The notes: a model not told the origin generated them from the sequence alone. A stretch of 60,000 nt of DNA from Membranipora membranacea (GCA_914767715.1 OU612066.1:32030283-32090282), one strand, 5' to 3'; shown: positions 1 to 13,382, counted from the first letter of the stretch. Translations and numbers: made by a program.

Positions 1-653
1 AGGCATCAGGGCTGGTGAGCAAATGGTAGTTAGTATGTTAAAAATTGTGTTGTGACCATATTTATGATTTGAGTCCCACTGATTGCTTGCCATAAGCCTG
101 TAACAGGTTCTCATAGCATGTGATTGAATTATAATATGGAGTGGGGTGAGATCTAGCAAATATTCAAGGGCTGCAGTAGGAGTTGTCTTAAAGAGTTTGA
201 AAATGTTAATTCTGCCAGTCGGTTGAGTCGAGAGATGTATTTTCAGGTGTATAATCTACCAACAAACACATCGGAATGGAGAAAAAAATTCTAGTTCCTC
301 AAACCTTCAAACCAGCGATGTAATTCTTGCAGTGTCATATGAAACAAGGTTATTATTCTGGGATATGTGGTAACACCTTAGTAACAGTATAGAAATTATT
401 GATACGATGAAAAATTAGACCATGACATGATATAACAGTGGTCTGAATGATGCACCGCAAGAAATACACTGCAAACGATTGGTCTGGCATATCTAACCTG
501 GTATGTGTACCACAAAACACTGAAGCAAAGATTATAAATACTGAAGTGTGAATGATTAAAACCGGGCGCCCATATGAATGTCCATTTATTTGGTCATCAG
601 ACTCCAAGTAACATCACAATATGGAAGATCTTGTAAGCAGCGATTTGATATAA
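1..653. other. No gene recognised
   Basis: I see no convincing coding exon, repeat or RNA gene here. Open frames on either strand are short and show no recognisable motif or splice-bounded structure. Confidence 0.4.
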
Positions 654-923
654 TTGAATGAAGTCGAAACGTGGGACACAGAAGCACTGAAAGATTACTG
701 TAGGCGTAGTGGTTTTAGGTGCTCACGAACAAGAAAGGAACTCTGTTCAAGAGCGTATACATTATACAATGCTGAAACCCCAGAAGTTCCTGGCTTAAAT
801 GACCAGAAAATTTAGAAAAAAAACAATATAATATTATTCAAGATTGGAGGGTCAGCTCCAGACCCTAATCGACTCAAATGTATGATATTGCATGGCAAAA
901 AGGCCACCCATCTCATACTTTGA
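654..923 (+). pseudogene. SAP-like DNA-binding domain remnant (transposon-type protein)
   Basis: An open stretch from about 654 to a stop at 813-815 encodes a segment with the pattern W-x(4)-LKDYCRRSGF-x(5)-RKELCSRA, which reads like a SAP helix-extended-helix DNA-binding domain. A second short open piece, 840-923, follows in another frame and contains SAPDPNRLK. From memory, SAP domains followed by a DP motif occur at the N-terminus of a large transposon-associated protein family in marine invertebrates and fish, but I cannot name it. The frame break between the pieces and the stop at 921-923 make it a relic. No continuation is visible downstream. Family assignment is inference. Confidence 0.35.
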
Positions 924-3461
924 GATACATAAATTTATCTCCAAACTGGGATTTTCTCATTCTGACAGTGTCTTAACAAAAGAACAATCCTATAATGACA
1001 ATGCCATCCCTGATTCCCCAGCTGTGGGTGCAGCGGTAACACTGTTTCTGGGACAGCTGAGAGCGGAGTTGCAAAACGGCTGATTATACTACCAGGTTGT
1101 TGATATCAAGTTGTGACAAATTTACATTTTCAGGTCATGATGTGACAAGGATTTTCTTTGTCTGAAGCGGTGAGCAATTATTCTCATGAATGACCAGACA
1201 GATTCTCAAATTTTTCAGTTACATTGATTAATGGTTTATTACATAACAGAGCTGTAACATGCTGTTACAGTCATAAGGGACAACAGTAAATTGAAGAACA
1301 GTACCATAAAAATCCTAATAATTATTTGTAATCTTTGCCCTAAAAGACAATTTACAATGTGGTTACTGTATCAGTATCATAGATCTGATTCATGCAGCTA
1401 AATTTTCAGATCGAGCAATGCTGTCGCAATTACCTATTAGCAGTTTTTTACCCATTAGAAATGTTGATGCTGACATTTTTTGTAAACCACAGCCCTACAT
1501 TTCACTACATGGAAATCTTGATTACTATTAGCCGCACTCATTCTAAGTATAGACTTGTTTGTCATCATTTTATGCACCAATTTCTTGTCAAGACTCGTAC
1601 AGCCAACCAGCTAATCGACGAGCCTCCATTTTGTATCAACTTATATTTCTGTTTTACGCTGCGCTCCAATTTAACCTTACGATGTAGCCTGCAGCATTAT
1701 TACAAACACAGTGTCACCGCACAAGGTGTAGAGATTGTTATTACATCCATACCAATAATCCTAACTAGGAAGAGTTATGCAACATATGTAAGAGGGCGAT
1801 AATTTTGGTACAACAACCAATATAATGTTCGTTGCCGACTCCCTCGATGTGTATGCTATCTAGCCTAGCGTCTCTATACTAGTACAGTTACGGGTCAACT
1901 TTAGGACTGCAACCAAACTCCACAAAAACCTGATATTAAAATTGATGAGTGCAGATTATGAACAGCCCCGCTTGAGCAATAAATGATGTTCAGTGTATCA
2001 CCATGGACCAGAGTAAAAGGGCTTGATAGTTTCATTTCTTGGGATTGCTGCGAGGGTAGGCTACTGGAAATTATGTCACCCTCATCTGATAATCCCTTGT
2101 GCATCGATAAAAATAGGAAACTAAAAACAAAGCCTGTTTGTTATGGCCAAATCTCATGTCAGATGATGATCACTGGTATAACAAAGTATGTTTTTTTCTT
2201 TATTTTACAATAATTTATCGCAATCCAAGATTAGATTAGATTTAGATTATGATGAGCTTTTCAGCTCCGGAATGAAAACTAATCTCTGCTTGTTCTTGGA
2301 AATGGCACCAGAAATGATCTCTCATTTGAGTAAGTTAAGTTAAGTTTGCAGAATGCTCAAAATATAATTTTGCCTGACCTGCTCATGAGTCAACCAGTAT
2401 GGCATAGGTATGACAGAGTGTTTAAAAATTTGTCACATTTATATCGTTGAAACTTGTATAAGAGCTGACAATAGGACTTCAGAGGACTTACGGGTATATT
2501 TTTGTTACTTGCATCGCTCATAATTTACATTGCTGTCCGAATAATCTCCGAATAATTTCATTGTAATGGCCTCATCTACCATTCACTTAATCTGGTACAG
2601 GCACAGTGCCCTCACTTGTCACCAGCATGATACCTCAATTTTACCTTAGCACAGCAGACAATAAACATAGCATAACACATCTACGCAAAAATGTGTACTG
2701 GTGTACCTTAGGTCAATTTATTGCTGTGATGAGCAACATACCTTTACTGTAGTTACCTGAAAAAAACCACTGGGCAGTACATGTCTGGTAAGTCGCCTAT
2801 TTTCTCAATAAAACGGCCTACAGAATTGAAAATTGGCATTTGAAACTCTTACGATGAAGCCACCTTGCACAACCGATCCATGATATGACTGAGCCGACCA
2901 ACTATGATGTTGAATTTAAATTTTGGAAAGTTTGGCATTCACTTAATGATGCTAATATTATGCCAAGAACCTCTATTTTGATGGTAGTTTGGTGACGGCG
3001 GTGAGAACAAGGGCAATGCCTGTGCTTATATTGCTTATCAGGAGTTGTCCCGGCCGTAAGAATGCGCACCTATTACTCGGGAGTATAATCATAGCACAAG
3101 CATGACATTTTTAACAAGTGTTTTATTACATGTTGCGATATGAAAGAATAAGACAAATTGACGAAAATGACAAGCTTGTAATTTTTTCCAAAAATATTAA
3201 TTTTGACTTAGTTAATATACAATAGATGATGGCCAAAGTGTACAAGGAGTTCAATAGTTGTTATTTTGGCCGATCAACAATCTGAAAACCACTAAAACTA
3301 CTACAACAACTAAGTATTTATCATTATATATGCATGTGTAAAAAAGGTGAATACTGTTTATTTTGTGTTTTGTTGGTTGTATATAAATCAAGCTGTTTGA
3401 TTTGTTGTTGGAGCGTGTACATTTATTATGTGACCATTGTGTCAATGACTTATAAATGACT
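924..3461. other. No gene recognised
   Basis: A 2.5-kb stretch with only short open frames on either strand. None has motifs I recognise or a consistent exon structure, and I see no tRNA-like or terminal-repeat structure. It is probably intergenic or decayed repeat sequence. Confidence 0.4.
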
Positions 3462-3520
3462 GTATATCAACTGTACATCAACTGTACATCAACTATATAT
3501 CAACTATATATCAACTGATT
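3462..3520. repeat. Tandem repeat, about 12-bp unit ending ATCAACT
   Basis: About five head-to-tail copies of a 12-base unit of the form TATATATCAACT or TGTACATCAACT, followed by unique sequence. Unit variants differ at two positions. It is a short minisatellite with no coding role visible. Confidence 0.8.
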
Positions 3521-3846
3521 ATAATTGTGATGGCATGCCTTATTTATACTATCGGCAGCACGCTAAATGAGCACGTGACTTAATTAGTGGTCACTGCATA
3601 TGAGGACACAACATCCCTCTTTTCCTCATTAAACTTGAATGAGTAATTATCTGAAAACTTTACATACAAAAAGCGAGCATAAAATATAACAGCAACATAA
3701 ATGTCTTATTTATAAAATTTGTCAGCAATAATATATTTTAGTATGTAAATGATATGTCAATGGAATCTCTTTATAGTGTAGAGATGTTCAGAGTCAATTG
3801 CGGCCAGCAGCTACCGTGCCATCCTTGCCTAAAAAAAAACCATAAT
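3521..3846. other. A+T-rich spacer, no gene recognised
   Basis: A+T-rich sequence between the minisatellite and the retrotransposon remnant. I see no open frame with recognisable content and cannot find a long terminal repeat that would pair with the integrase fragment next to it. Confidence 0.35.
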
Positions 3847-4395
3847 CTATTTATGGGAAAATAGAGAACAAGCACCACTGATATTCGCGTTGTCAGTGGG
3901 GGTAGGATTTGCCTTGGCATGAAACCGCGGGAGTTCACTCTCCTTTGACTCTGTTTTGCTGCAGTGCATCTGGCACTTTTGACATGACATATTAGGCTGA
4001 TTTCCTTGATAATATGTGTAACAGAAGTCGTAGTAATCCTTGAGACTGCTTAGATAGTTAGTGTATCTGTCGGGAGTGTTCTTATGGCGTGGCGATCTTC
4101 TGACACTATTTTCCCTCTTTTCTTCCTCTGTGGTGCCTACGATACCGGCATCTACAAAAGAAGAGTGTATGATTTCATGGGTTCTCTTGTAGGGTCTCAG
4201 ATGGGAACTGTTACGGACATATTCACGTCCATCTGAGGATAACTTACTATCATTATCATACATGGGTAATTTGGTACGCAGCTTACGACCAAATAGTAAT
4301 TCTGCTGGACTCTTACCAGTCGCAGGATGGGGTGTATTTCTATAAGAAAATAAATACTTGTGGAGTTCACTTCCCCAATAGTAATATAAAGCAAT
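3847..4395 (-). pseudogene. Gypsy-type LTR retrotransposon integrase C-terminus (partial pol)
   Basis: One reading frame of 183 codons, stop included, runs on the minus strand from 4395 to 3847. Its start matches the end of a Gypsy-class integrase core: HKYLFSYRNTPH, then ATGKSPAELLFGRKLRTKLP. A basic, hydrophilic tail with GREYVRNSSHLRP follows, typical of the integrase C-terminal region. The 5' edge is a good splice acceptor or a truncation point (TTTTCAG before 4395). No protease, reverse transcriptase, RNase H or LTR is visible, so only the last part of pol remains. It ends about 110 bases downstream of the KDZ stop codon on the same strand; whether that is chance or a read-through transcript is unknown. 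Confidence 0.7.
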
Positions 4396-4503
4396 CTGAA
4401 AATATCCCAGTATAGCATGCAGCTAAAAGTTAGTACGAGCAATCCTGAACTTTTCCATAACACTGAACAAGATTGAAGATATACACCAGCGACGTCCATG
4501 CCA

Positions 4504-7500
4504 TTAATCCATCTCACTGATGTCTCCATCTTCTTCCATCTGGTCATCTTGAAACATCGTCATTAAGTCCACGGGCTAAAAGAAAAACCATGATAGATTT
4601 TGAGCAGATACACAATATGTGTGCATGACATGGTTTCAAAGGCGATGTCTGAAACATGAGATAATAAAACCTTAGGGGTCGGAGTTCTGTCAATATATGC
4701 TTTTCAAAAGAGGCTTGGGCATAGACTGCAATGCATTCCAGACAAAATCACAGAGAGGTGAGAACAATTAGATCCATCCTAGCTGATTCATCTGATGCTT
4801 TAGGCAAATAAACAGATAGGACAGTACTCCTCATCTTATTTCTTTTCGAGAAATAACTGAGACATAAATCGATGAACAGGTAATTTTTATATCCACCTCT
4901 CCCAAGCCACAGCATTCTCATATGCAACGGACTTGAAATTTGACTAGAAACTTATGGCCTACCTCAAAGTGATCAGTGAAGAGGTCTCTTGCTCTATCTA
5001 CTATACTTTGTAGAAAAACATTTTTCGAGGATCTGCATCTCATACCTAGAAAACAAATTTTACTAGTGAACCCTTCGTAAGATTCTGCATTTACAGCATA
5101 CTGAAAGCGCGTATCAAAAGTTTTAATACACATGCAAGCCAAAAATCATAACTGAGGCTTGGTAAACTCACTGAGAACTCTTATCATGTTATCTCTTTCT
5201 CGCTCTAAGATGGGGATTTCCTCTTTGGTGCGGTTCAGAAGATGAAAATCCTCAACAGCTTTCAGCACTTCTGGTGTAATTCGAGATACAACAAACCAGA
5301 TAACAGCTATCACAGTAACATAGCGGTACCGGTATAGCGGTACGTTATTTCGATTGATAGTTGATTATGTGATAATGCAAGTCAATACAATATCACATCC
5401 CTGAGGCACAAACGACAAGAGTTTCTGTGTTGCTATCAACCAATATTAATCAAAATCCTGTTCAAGCTAAATTTTCTACAGTGAATAACAAGCATTGTCA
5501 CTCACCACAAGATCTGCTTGACCAAGGGAATTGCATCGTAGTCACAGCTGCGAGGATTGAGTCTACTGATACACCAAGGTTATTCTTGTTATAGATCTCA
5601 GCCTGTTTTGTCAGCTTTGCCTTTTCTGCAGTGAGCTGACGTCGTTTGGCTGCTCTCCTCTTACTGGTGTCTAGAATGAAAAACATTACAATGTTTGAAA
5701 CTTAATAAACTGGGGGTTTTGACAGTTTTATGTGCAGCTATATGCGTAGACAGTAAAAATATAAAGACATTAAGGTTTTTTGAGGACAAATGGCCAATTA
5801 TCGAATTTAAAACTTATGTTGATATGCTTACCGGCAGTGTTGTGGATTTCACTAGCGCGTTGGTTGTAAGAGCAAGCCAACTCCTCGATCTTTCTCTCAA
5901 CAGGGTTCAATCCTATGAGGAAATAAAATTAACTCACACGGATAATATGTTATATCCCACAGATTTACACAATCAAAGTGAGTTTAACTGCCCGTTTTGA
6001 AGTTGTAGACAATAAAATGTTGCAGATAACAACTAGCCAAAAAGAAGTAGCTCACCATGGAGCTAGATAAAAATACTATCCAATACTACTGATGGAACGT
6101 GCATGCTTAATATTTTTCTATGAGAGATAGAGGGAGTGAGTGTGAGATTACTTACCGGTGCCAACATTTTTCAGATCCTCTGCAAGAACACCCAAACATT
6201 CCACAGTTAAGTCTAGTGACTGGCAGTGGGAGTTGACTGTCTCTGTAAGTTTTGTGATATTAGTATGAGCCTGTAAAGATGGAATGACAACTGCAAACAT
6301 AATAAACTGTACAATCTCCACAATGTTTTGAAGGAGTTGTTTTCATCAAATAGGCAAGCTCAAAGTATTAACTAAATAATTCACTCATTAGAGGTGTCAG
6401 ACTTGTTGTGTAAGGACCTAATTCAGGATAGCAACATGTGTAGTTAGGTGATACATGATGTTATTACAGAAAAAAGCATATGCATTCTCGTTTGAAACAA
6501 AAGCTTCCAATGTTCTAGACAATTGTACATTATCATTGTATTACCTTGGTTAAGTTCTTTTTAATCTGTGCAGGCAGGTCCAGAAGTTTACGGAGATTCC
6601 AAAACCCTGCACCATCTTGCAGTCTTCGACGCCTTCCTAAAATTAAAAAGATATAGCCTAAGTCTGTAAAAGATCCCAAAGTGTCCATAGACAATATTGC
6701 ATGTTTTGCCTTTGGCTTTGCCTATCATATCACTTGCCTTGAATACATATTACCACTACAGAGAGCACTGACAGTATATAGTGTTAACATTCATTTGCTG
6801 ACCTGTGGCTTCCATAGTTCTAGTGATTGCACCAAGTCTCGACATGTAGCTGTTGGCCTGTTCCGTCGTCTCACCCGTACTCAACCCTACACCTTCTATA
6901 CACCGACCACTCCAAGATACCTATACGCCGAAACACAGTTGTATATTACAGTCAAGCTCTACCTCATTATTTCAAGGTTGGTTTGAGCAGTGCCGGAGTT
7001 GTCATCCCATTGAGCGCTTAGTGCTGAGAGAGGGGCCCCAGCTACACAGTAATTTTATTCCAGCTTACTATTTATTCCAGGAGTAGTGGTGGGTTTGCTA
7101 AGCATTTGAAAGACAAAAGTATATTAATAATGATAATATATGGTCAAGACACAGATAAGAATCAAAGGTTTTTAAATGGTGTCTGTTAAGACAGCAATAT
7201 AGTCCACAAAGCATTAAATATTCCAAAGTTTGTTTTGATACATATGTCCTAAATCTGCTGCTTACTTGGCATTTCCATTGGTGTGATTTGGCGTGAAGTA
7301 TGCTGAGGAAGGGCTTCTGTGATTCTGATCTTGGTTGATCGATTCTTTTCAGCCAACCCCAGTACTTGCACATCGTATCAAGCGCGATATAGTGGGCTTG
7401 TGGAAAACACTTCTGGAATCAAAGAAGGTTGATGGTTGATTAAAACTAAGGACTATGTAACAGTTCAGCTCTATATCAAATATAGTGGACATTTTAATTT

Positions 7501-10500
7501 TAGTTCTGCATACTGACAATAGGAACAATATCAAAAAGTAGAATTTGTAAAATAATAGAAGTTGAAGATTAGCATTCTTGTTAAAGTGGAACTAGCCATA
7601 CAGTTGTAGGTTGGGCACTCATTCTCTGGTATAAGTGAATTATTCTGCATAAAGTTGCCGATCTACAAATTCAAACTTAATTTTGCACAACTATTGGGAT
7701 TAAATAAGTATTTACCTGCAGTGTGTATGGATAGGCATATATTTCCCCCTGTGTCATATCCAGCCCTTTGAGAAGGAAGCAGTGGCGGCAGGTAGCAAGC
7801 ACACAACCAGTCTCTTCTTTATTGCTGTGGGCTCTAGATTTGGTCGCAGCAGCTTTCCATACCGTGTTACCACATGTGTTGTCAACCTAAATTGATGATA
7901 TAACTTTAGTAGGAAATGAAGATGTGGGCATGCGTCCCTAACCATACTGGCAACTAAATTTTAAATTTCAAAAGTTACTCAAAAATTACCGATCACTACC
8001 TATTTTTTACACCAACAGAATTCAATCCCCAATATACACGCAGCTCCAATCAGGCCAGTTTCATAATTAAGGCTATGCAATTACTAACATGTACTTACAG
8101 TGTTTTCTTTATGGCCAGTAACTTGAGCCACTGTGTTGGCCACTTCAGAGCTGGGAACGAAGAAATCACTCCTCTCTTCTTCCAATGATGTCGTCCTCAG
8201 AGAACAGCTGTGACATAACAAATATTTAAAATATACAACAAACCACATAGAAGAATAAAGATATTCCGACGGCAAGCAAAAAAATTGGCACGCTTCTTTA
8301 TGGAAAATGAAATCAGAAAGACAGGTTTTAGACGTCATTCTTGGATTTTCCCCTGCAGACAGGCAAGCTCATGCATCATGTCACTTTTGAACTGATGGCT
8401 ACAGTTTCAAGTAGCATATTGAGAGTGTAGTGCTCTACATGCCTCCGTTTAGGCTGATGCAGCGTGCATATTTATCTTATGATGACAATACTCAGATTGA
8501 AATAGGAAACCAATGTGATGACCAATTTTACACAGCCTTGAAAGTCATCATAGGCATGATTGGTAATGGAACCACAAATATAACTAACATACTCATCAAT
8601 TTTGGACTTTCTCTTATATCGGTACAACTTCATGTTCCCATCGATGTGCACAGCATGGGGCTCCTCTTCACATTCTGGGCAGCTATTTCAAAAAACCGCA
8701 TCTCCTGCCGGCGCCATTCAGAGAATGTGTAGTTGAAGACATCCTGCTTCATGTAAAATGTATTCTAAAATATCAACAATTTAATGTAAATATTGGCGAT
8801 TGTAAGGAAAACAAAAAACAACCATTGTATATTTCAAAGCAAACTCAAAGCAATGAACCAAAATATATAACTAACTTGCATCTAAGGTCATCATTGAAAT
8901 ATATAAAAAAAATTTACGTGTGCAAAGCCAGGGTGTAGGAATTTCTAAAGTATGTTATCTCCCCTGTGACAGATACACACTAATAATCTTGCAGTATAAA
9001 AGTATGCCTAGCCCTGGTTTGCCTAGGACAGTTCCAGGCTTCTATACTTACACCAGAAATTATTACAAAATAGTATTGGTCATAGGTAGTATAGTCAGTA
9101 AAGTTATTTTTGTTTTATCTGTCACAGGGGGGAGAGGGGGGGGGGGGGGAACATAATCTTGACCCTTTTAGATCCACGGTTTTCGCACTTTGGAATCGTT
9201 CAATAATGTACTTGTGCCGGTCAAAAAATTTGTTTTATTGCTACGAAATTGCTTTGATATGAACAGTGGTTGATTTTTGCTTTCCTAAACAATTTTCTAA
9301 TTTTTCTGACGACATATTTTCAACACTGTCAATACCTTTCAAGAAAAATATATACCCGTCTGTTTGCTCTTGGATGCAGCAATTAATGCCTAATGCCAGA
9401 TATGGATATCAAAATGATTTGAAGAAATAGCCAAAGGAAAATTACATACCACTCCGGTGAGTGAAGTGGTAAATTTCAGTGTCTCAAGCAGACTGCCTAC
9501 AGGCGACATGTGCGTTAAGACGCTGGAATGGAACATCAGACTGAAGTCGATCCAGGTCTCACAGCGAGCATCCACAGGCCACAGAGCAACCTTCACACAA
9601 TCTACTGCCTCAACGTACCATCTCCACTCACACTGTGTACAAATACACTTTGGAATGGCCACACTTATCAGTCCTATAATAAAAATTCATTCTATCAATG
9701 GAATGCTTTTGAATAAATTAAATCATACAGATGATAAAACCTTACTCAGCTTTTCCTTTGCACTTCCTCTAAATTTAACCAACATATAAAGCGCTCCTCA
9801 AATGCCAGGCTGACAATAACATAACCAAATAAACATCAAGCCTAGTGTGTAAAGTAGGTTGCATAGGTGTCAATGTTAACTGATATAAACTTGATCAATG
9901 ATATTGAGGCTTACTAATCAAATAAACTAATTATCGGTAGCTCAAGGTTCCAACTCAGCTTAGTTTTTTTCTGTTTGTAAAATCAGAGAGAACAGACTTA
10001 AATTGCTGATACTAACCAGTTAAAGTAAGGACGCTCACGTCCAGTTGACCAGGGCACTCTTCCAGCTCAGAAGCGCAGTTTGGACACTCATCATAAAGAA
10101 TCTTTGGGCGATCAGCTGCAGATAAATATGATTTCCTTATAATGGCAACTGAGGGTGAAGTACGGATCAGGAATTGAATTGGATGTCTTCTATTGTTAAG
10201 TGCCAGGGTAATGCCTGTTGTGGGGATATTGCTTATCAAATTAGTTCAAACTCTTAACTGGTGATCAGATAATTGCGGTGTGAAATGGAATGAAGCATCA
10301 GTTAAGTTGCTCTTATGCGCAATTTACAAAAAAGGAGTTGTGTGATTAATTTTCAAGAGAAGATAACCATATCTCTCCTGTTATACCATCCTCTACTAAA
10401 TGAAGCAGGAGCATCCACATACCTATATTAGCTGTTCGACAAGACATGCCTTCCATAAACCGAGCCTCAATATTATGTCTTATCTCATCCCAGCTTTTTT

Positions 10501-12830
10501 TTGATCACTCGATATAGGTGGGTCGCTTGTCTCTTTTGATCGACTCTTTAACACGTATTACCAAATCAGTATCATCTGTGGAATGAAATTTAACATTTAA
10601 ATCATCTATAGTCTATACAACCATACTGCTTCATTAAAATGTAAAGAAGACTCACAATATATCATTGAACCTTCGGAGTCTCTAGGTTAAAAACACCAAG
10701 CTTCAATTCACATAAATGTAAACAACATGCCTACACCATGCAGACGGGCAGCATGTCAACCTCAGGAGTTGCCAAGATGACCATTGTTGGTGTGTTGACA
10801 AATGAGGCACACAAATCAAATTTATCTTCGATTTAATGCTATAAAAGGTGTCTTAACATTACGTAAACTCCAAAACTTACCATCATTCTCTTCATATGGG
10901 AGTGAGCCTTGGTAGTCATTGTTGCTTGAAGAGATCTCCACATCATGATGTCGCTCCACTGATTCAACACATCCTGCTGTTTCAAAACCATAACATAATT
11001 AATATAAAAAAATATAAATTTTATACCAGGAATATACATGCACTCTTCATCGAAGTTGTTGCCACATAGGCCTAGACCTTAAAAACAATCTAACAATGAC
11101 ACTGTCAGTCATGCTTGCATATTAACGACTTGACATATGGTGCAACTGTTCCCTTGTAGCGAAGCTGGAACAATTTAGCTCCACATTTGTGTTATGTTCA
11201 AGTACAGCAGCACAGCATTTATGGGGATTTTTATAACCTTTTTGAAGTATCGGAAGTATGATATGTCAAACATTCCCACTGTTCTTAGGAAGTAAACCTT
11301 GTCACAAACTGACACAGACATTTGGCAGCTAAAAGAACAGTTGATTTGCTTACCTTCAGCACGTCCATTCTCCATGCATTGTTTGACTCTCTTCACCAAA
11401 TCCGCTTCTTTCTTTTCCAACAACTGTTTTCGTTTCTCTGAAAATAAATAATTGATGATACAGGTACTGTTTTATAGTAGAGTGTAGGCTACCTGTGGTG
11501 TATTCAAAGGTAGGGCCATGGTCCAACCACTTTTTCAGGAGGTCAATTTTGAAATAACTTTTAAGTTGTCATAAGTGTTATGAATATGCATTGACTGATT
11601 AATGATCATCAAAAACAGTGCTCAGGGGGCCCCTCATGCTATATGTAGGGATTATGAAGCCATACCACTGATGAAGTTATTTAATTATGGAAACTTTCTG
11701 TTTCTATAAGGTTTAGAGTACATCAATACATTTAAAACTGAAAGATGTGAGGTATCCTTCAGCACCAGGGCCCGACCTAAAACATGCCTTGGGTGGAAAC
11801 TTGAACAAACAGCCTCTGAACATTGCATTTTCTTAATTGGTTGCAGAGGGGGAGTTAGTGTTTCGTATTTTATTGGGCTGAAAATTTCCTGGGGGAGGCC
11901 CCCATACCCCTAAGAACTGGATGGGCTGGAAGTGTGGTGGGCACATTTAACCTGATGGATTGCACAATTTAAACCTGAAATGCCTAGGCCTATGATGAAT
12001 TCCAATTACTTATACTATAGACTGGATAAAGATAGATACTAGCTATTGTGAGCAGTAGAGTAATAGTAGAGGGAGACAACAGAAAGGGGGTCCACATCTT
12101 CAATCTATTTCTCTCTCTCTTGAAGAGTGAGTGAGTGTGTGAGCAAGGAGTATCCCGTCCTTGAACAGTGTGGGCCAGGAGTGCGAGTCATTTGTTAAGC
12201 TTTACCATAGTCACAAGGAGTTTGCCAGTCTGTGAACTGCCCACTATGAACAGCCCACATCTCTGGGCAGTTCAAAGGGGGCAGTTCACAGGCCTCCTTA
12301 TAAGCCTTATTCATTTATGCCTATGAGCCTATCCATATCATCTATCTACGTACTGTTGCTTGTAAAATAATTATATTTAGATAAAATATATAAATAAGAA
12401 TAGAAAGATCAATAAAAAAATAATGATACACAGGCAGAGCCAGTCACAACAGATATCAAACAACAGCATATACTTAAGCACACACCTGAGGTGGTATAGT
12501 TTCAACACAGAATTTTCATCGGGACTATTATGGAAACTTGGATTCTCATAAATCCGTCAATCATTCGTACCAGGTCAATAATCGTTTATGCCAAATTGAT
12601 AGCACTGGTTCTTTTCCAACAACCTATCAGGGGGCCTGAGGAAGTCACCAGTGCCTGGCAGTTTGTTCCACTCCTTGCCGGTCTTTATCAGTCACAGTGC
12701 ACACGTGCACAGCCAAGGAGGACTAGCTAGGAGCAAAAAAGGGATACTCATTGCACTCACCTTTTCTTCTGGCTGCCTTCAACTCTTTCTCCTTTCTCAG
12801 AATCTCTATGACCCTTTGAGTTGTATCCAT
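4504..12830 (-). CDS. KDZ (Zisupton/Dileera-like) DDE transposase, 18 exons, near intact
   Basis: Eighteen exons on the minus strand, all with GT/AG borders and matching phases: 12830-12761, 11437-11354, 10976-10881, 10575-10423, 10115-10017, 9673-9450, 8764-8593, 8207-8099, 7886-7716, 7412-7266, 6920-6803, 6636-6545, 6270-6156, 5912-5832, 5670-5506, 5270-5172, 5045-4963, 4575-4504. The total is 2150 nt, one short of 717 codons. It begins MDTTQRVIEIL and ends in an acidic tail. KDZ signatures appear in order: a Cys-pair zinc region (DECPNC; CICTQC), CPECEEEPHAVHIDGN (first Asp), CRHCFLLKGLDMTQGEIYAY, LDTMCKYWGW (second Asp), ILHAKSHQWKCQ, then STGETTEQ (catalytic Glu). Two lesions: TGA at 10505-10507 and a single-base frameshift near 8697, just before CPEC. 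It would catalyse DNA transposition in the nucleus. At about 716 residues it is shorter than I recall for the family. No terminal repeats found. Confidence 0.85.
12230..12291. repeat. Short inverted repeat inside KDZ intron 1
   Basis: Perfect 13-base arms CTGTGAACTGCCC (12230-12242) and its complement (12279-12291), with a nested smaller palindrome in the loop. It could fold as a cruciform or RNA hairpin in the first intron of the minus-strand KDZ gene. No function is implied by sequence alone. Confidence 0.7.
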
Positions 12831-13382
12831 GGCAATTATTATAATATCATGTAATATACTATTGGAAGGATATCTAAATTGGAACCTGTAAATGAACTCT
12901 GATTTTGAACTTTCTCTGCTGCAAATAATTTGCTGTCAAATTTGAAAATTTCTAATATGGCGCCGTGCATCCAAAGTATTGTTGCTATCATTTAATCTTC
13001 CTTATTTTAAACTATATTGGGTGCACAACTCTCTATGCAGATCAAATATTACGGGTGGGTGACAAATAAATAGGGGTGGGTGGTTCTTAATCACAACCAT
13101 AGATCCTAAGATTAATAAAGGATCTCTCATAGGTAGATCTCATCACCTCCAATCCATTTGTAAGAACCAACAGCTAATAAGAAGAGCCAATAAGATTTCC
13201 ATACTGCAGTGTAGGATTATATTCCCAATGTGGTTGTATAAAGCTAAGCCAATCAAGTCCAAGGGATTTATACAACCAATTCAGGAGTAAAAAAAACACA
13301 AAATTTTCACAACCATATAGGGTGTAAAGCACAACCACCATATGGGTTGTATAACCTGCGGGATGGGCTGTTATTTTCTTCA
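12831..13382. other. Divergent spacer between the KDZ and tyrosine recombinase genes
   Basis: About 550 bases between the KDZ start codon (minus) and the first recognised exon of the recombinase gene (plus), so promoters for both would be expected here. I see no TATA box I would defend and no terminal inverted repeat marking the edge of the KDZ element. Confidence 0.35.

Noticed and set aside
1392-1802. A 136-codon open frame on the plus strand
   Set aside because: No recognisable motif, no splice-linked neighbour and composition like random A+T-rich sequence.
3462-3520. A CRISPR-like array
   Set aside because: The 12-base units are head to tail with no spacers; it is a simple minisatellite.
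4504-12830. Telling Zisupton from Dileera or Kyakuja for the KDZ gene
   Set aside because: The motifs fit the KDZ superfamily clearly, but I cannot place the subfamily without an alignment.
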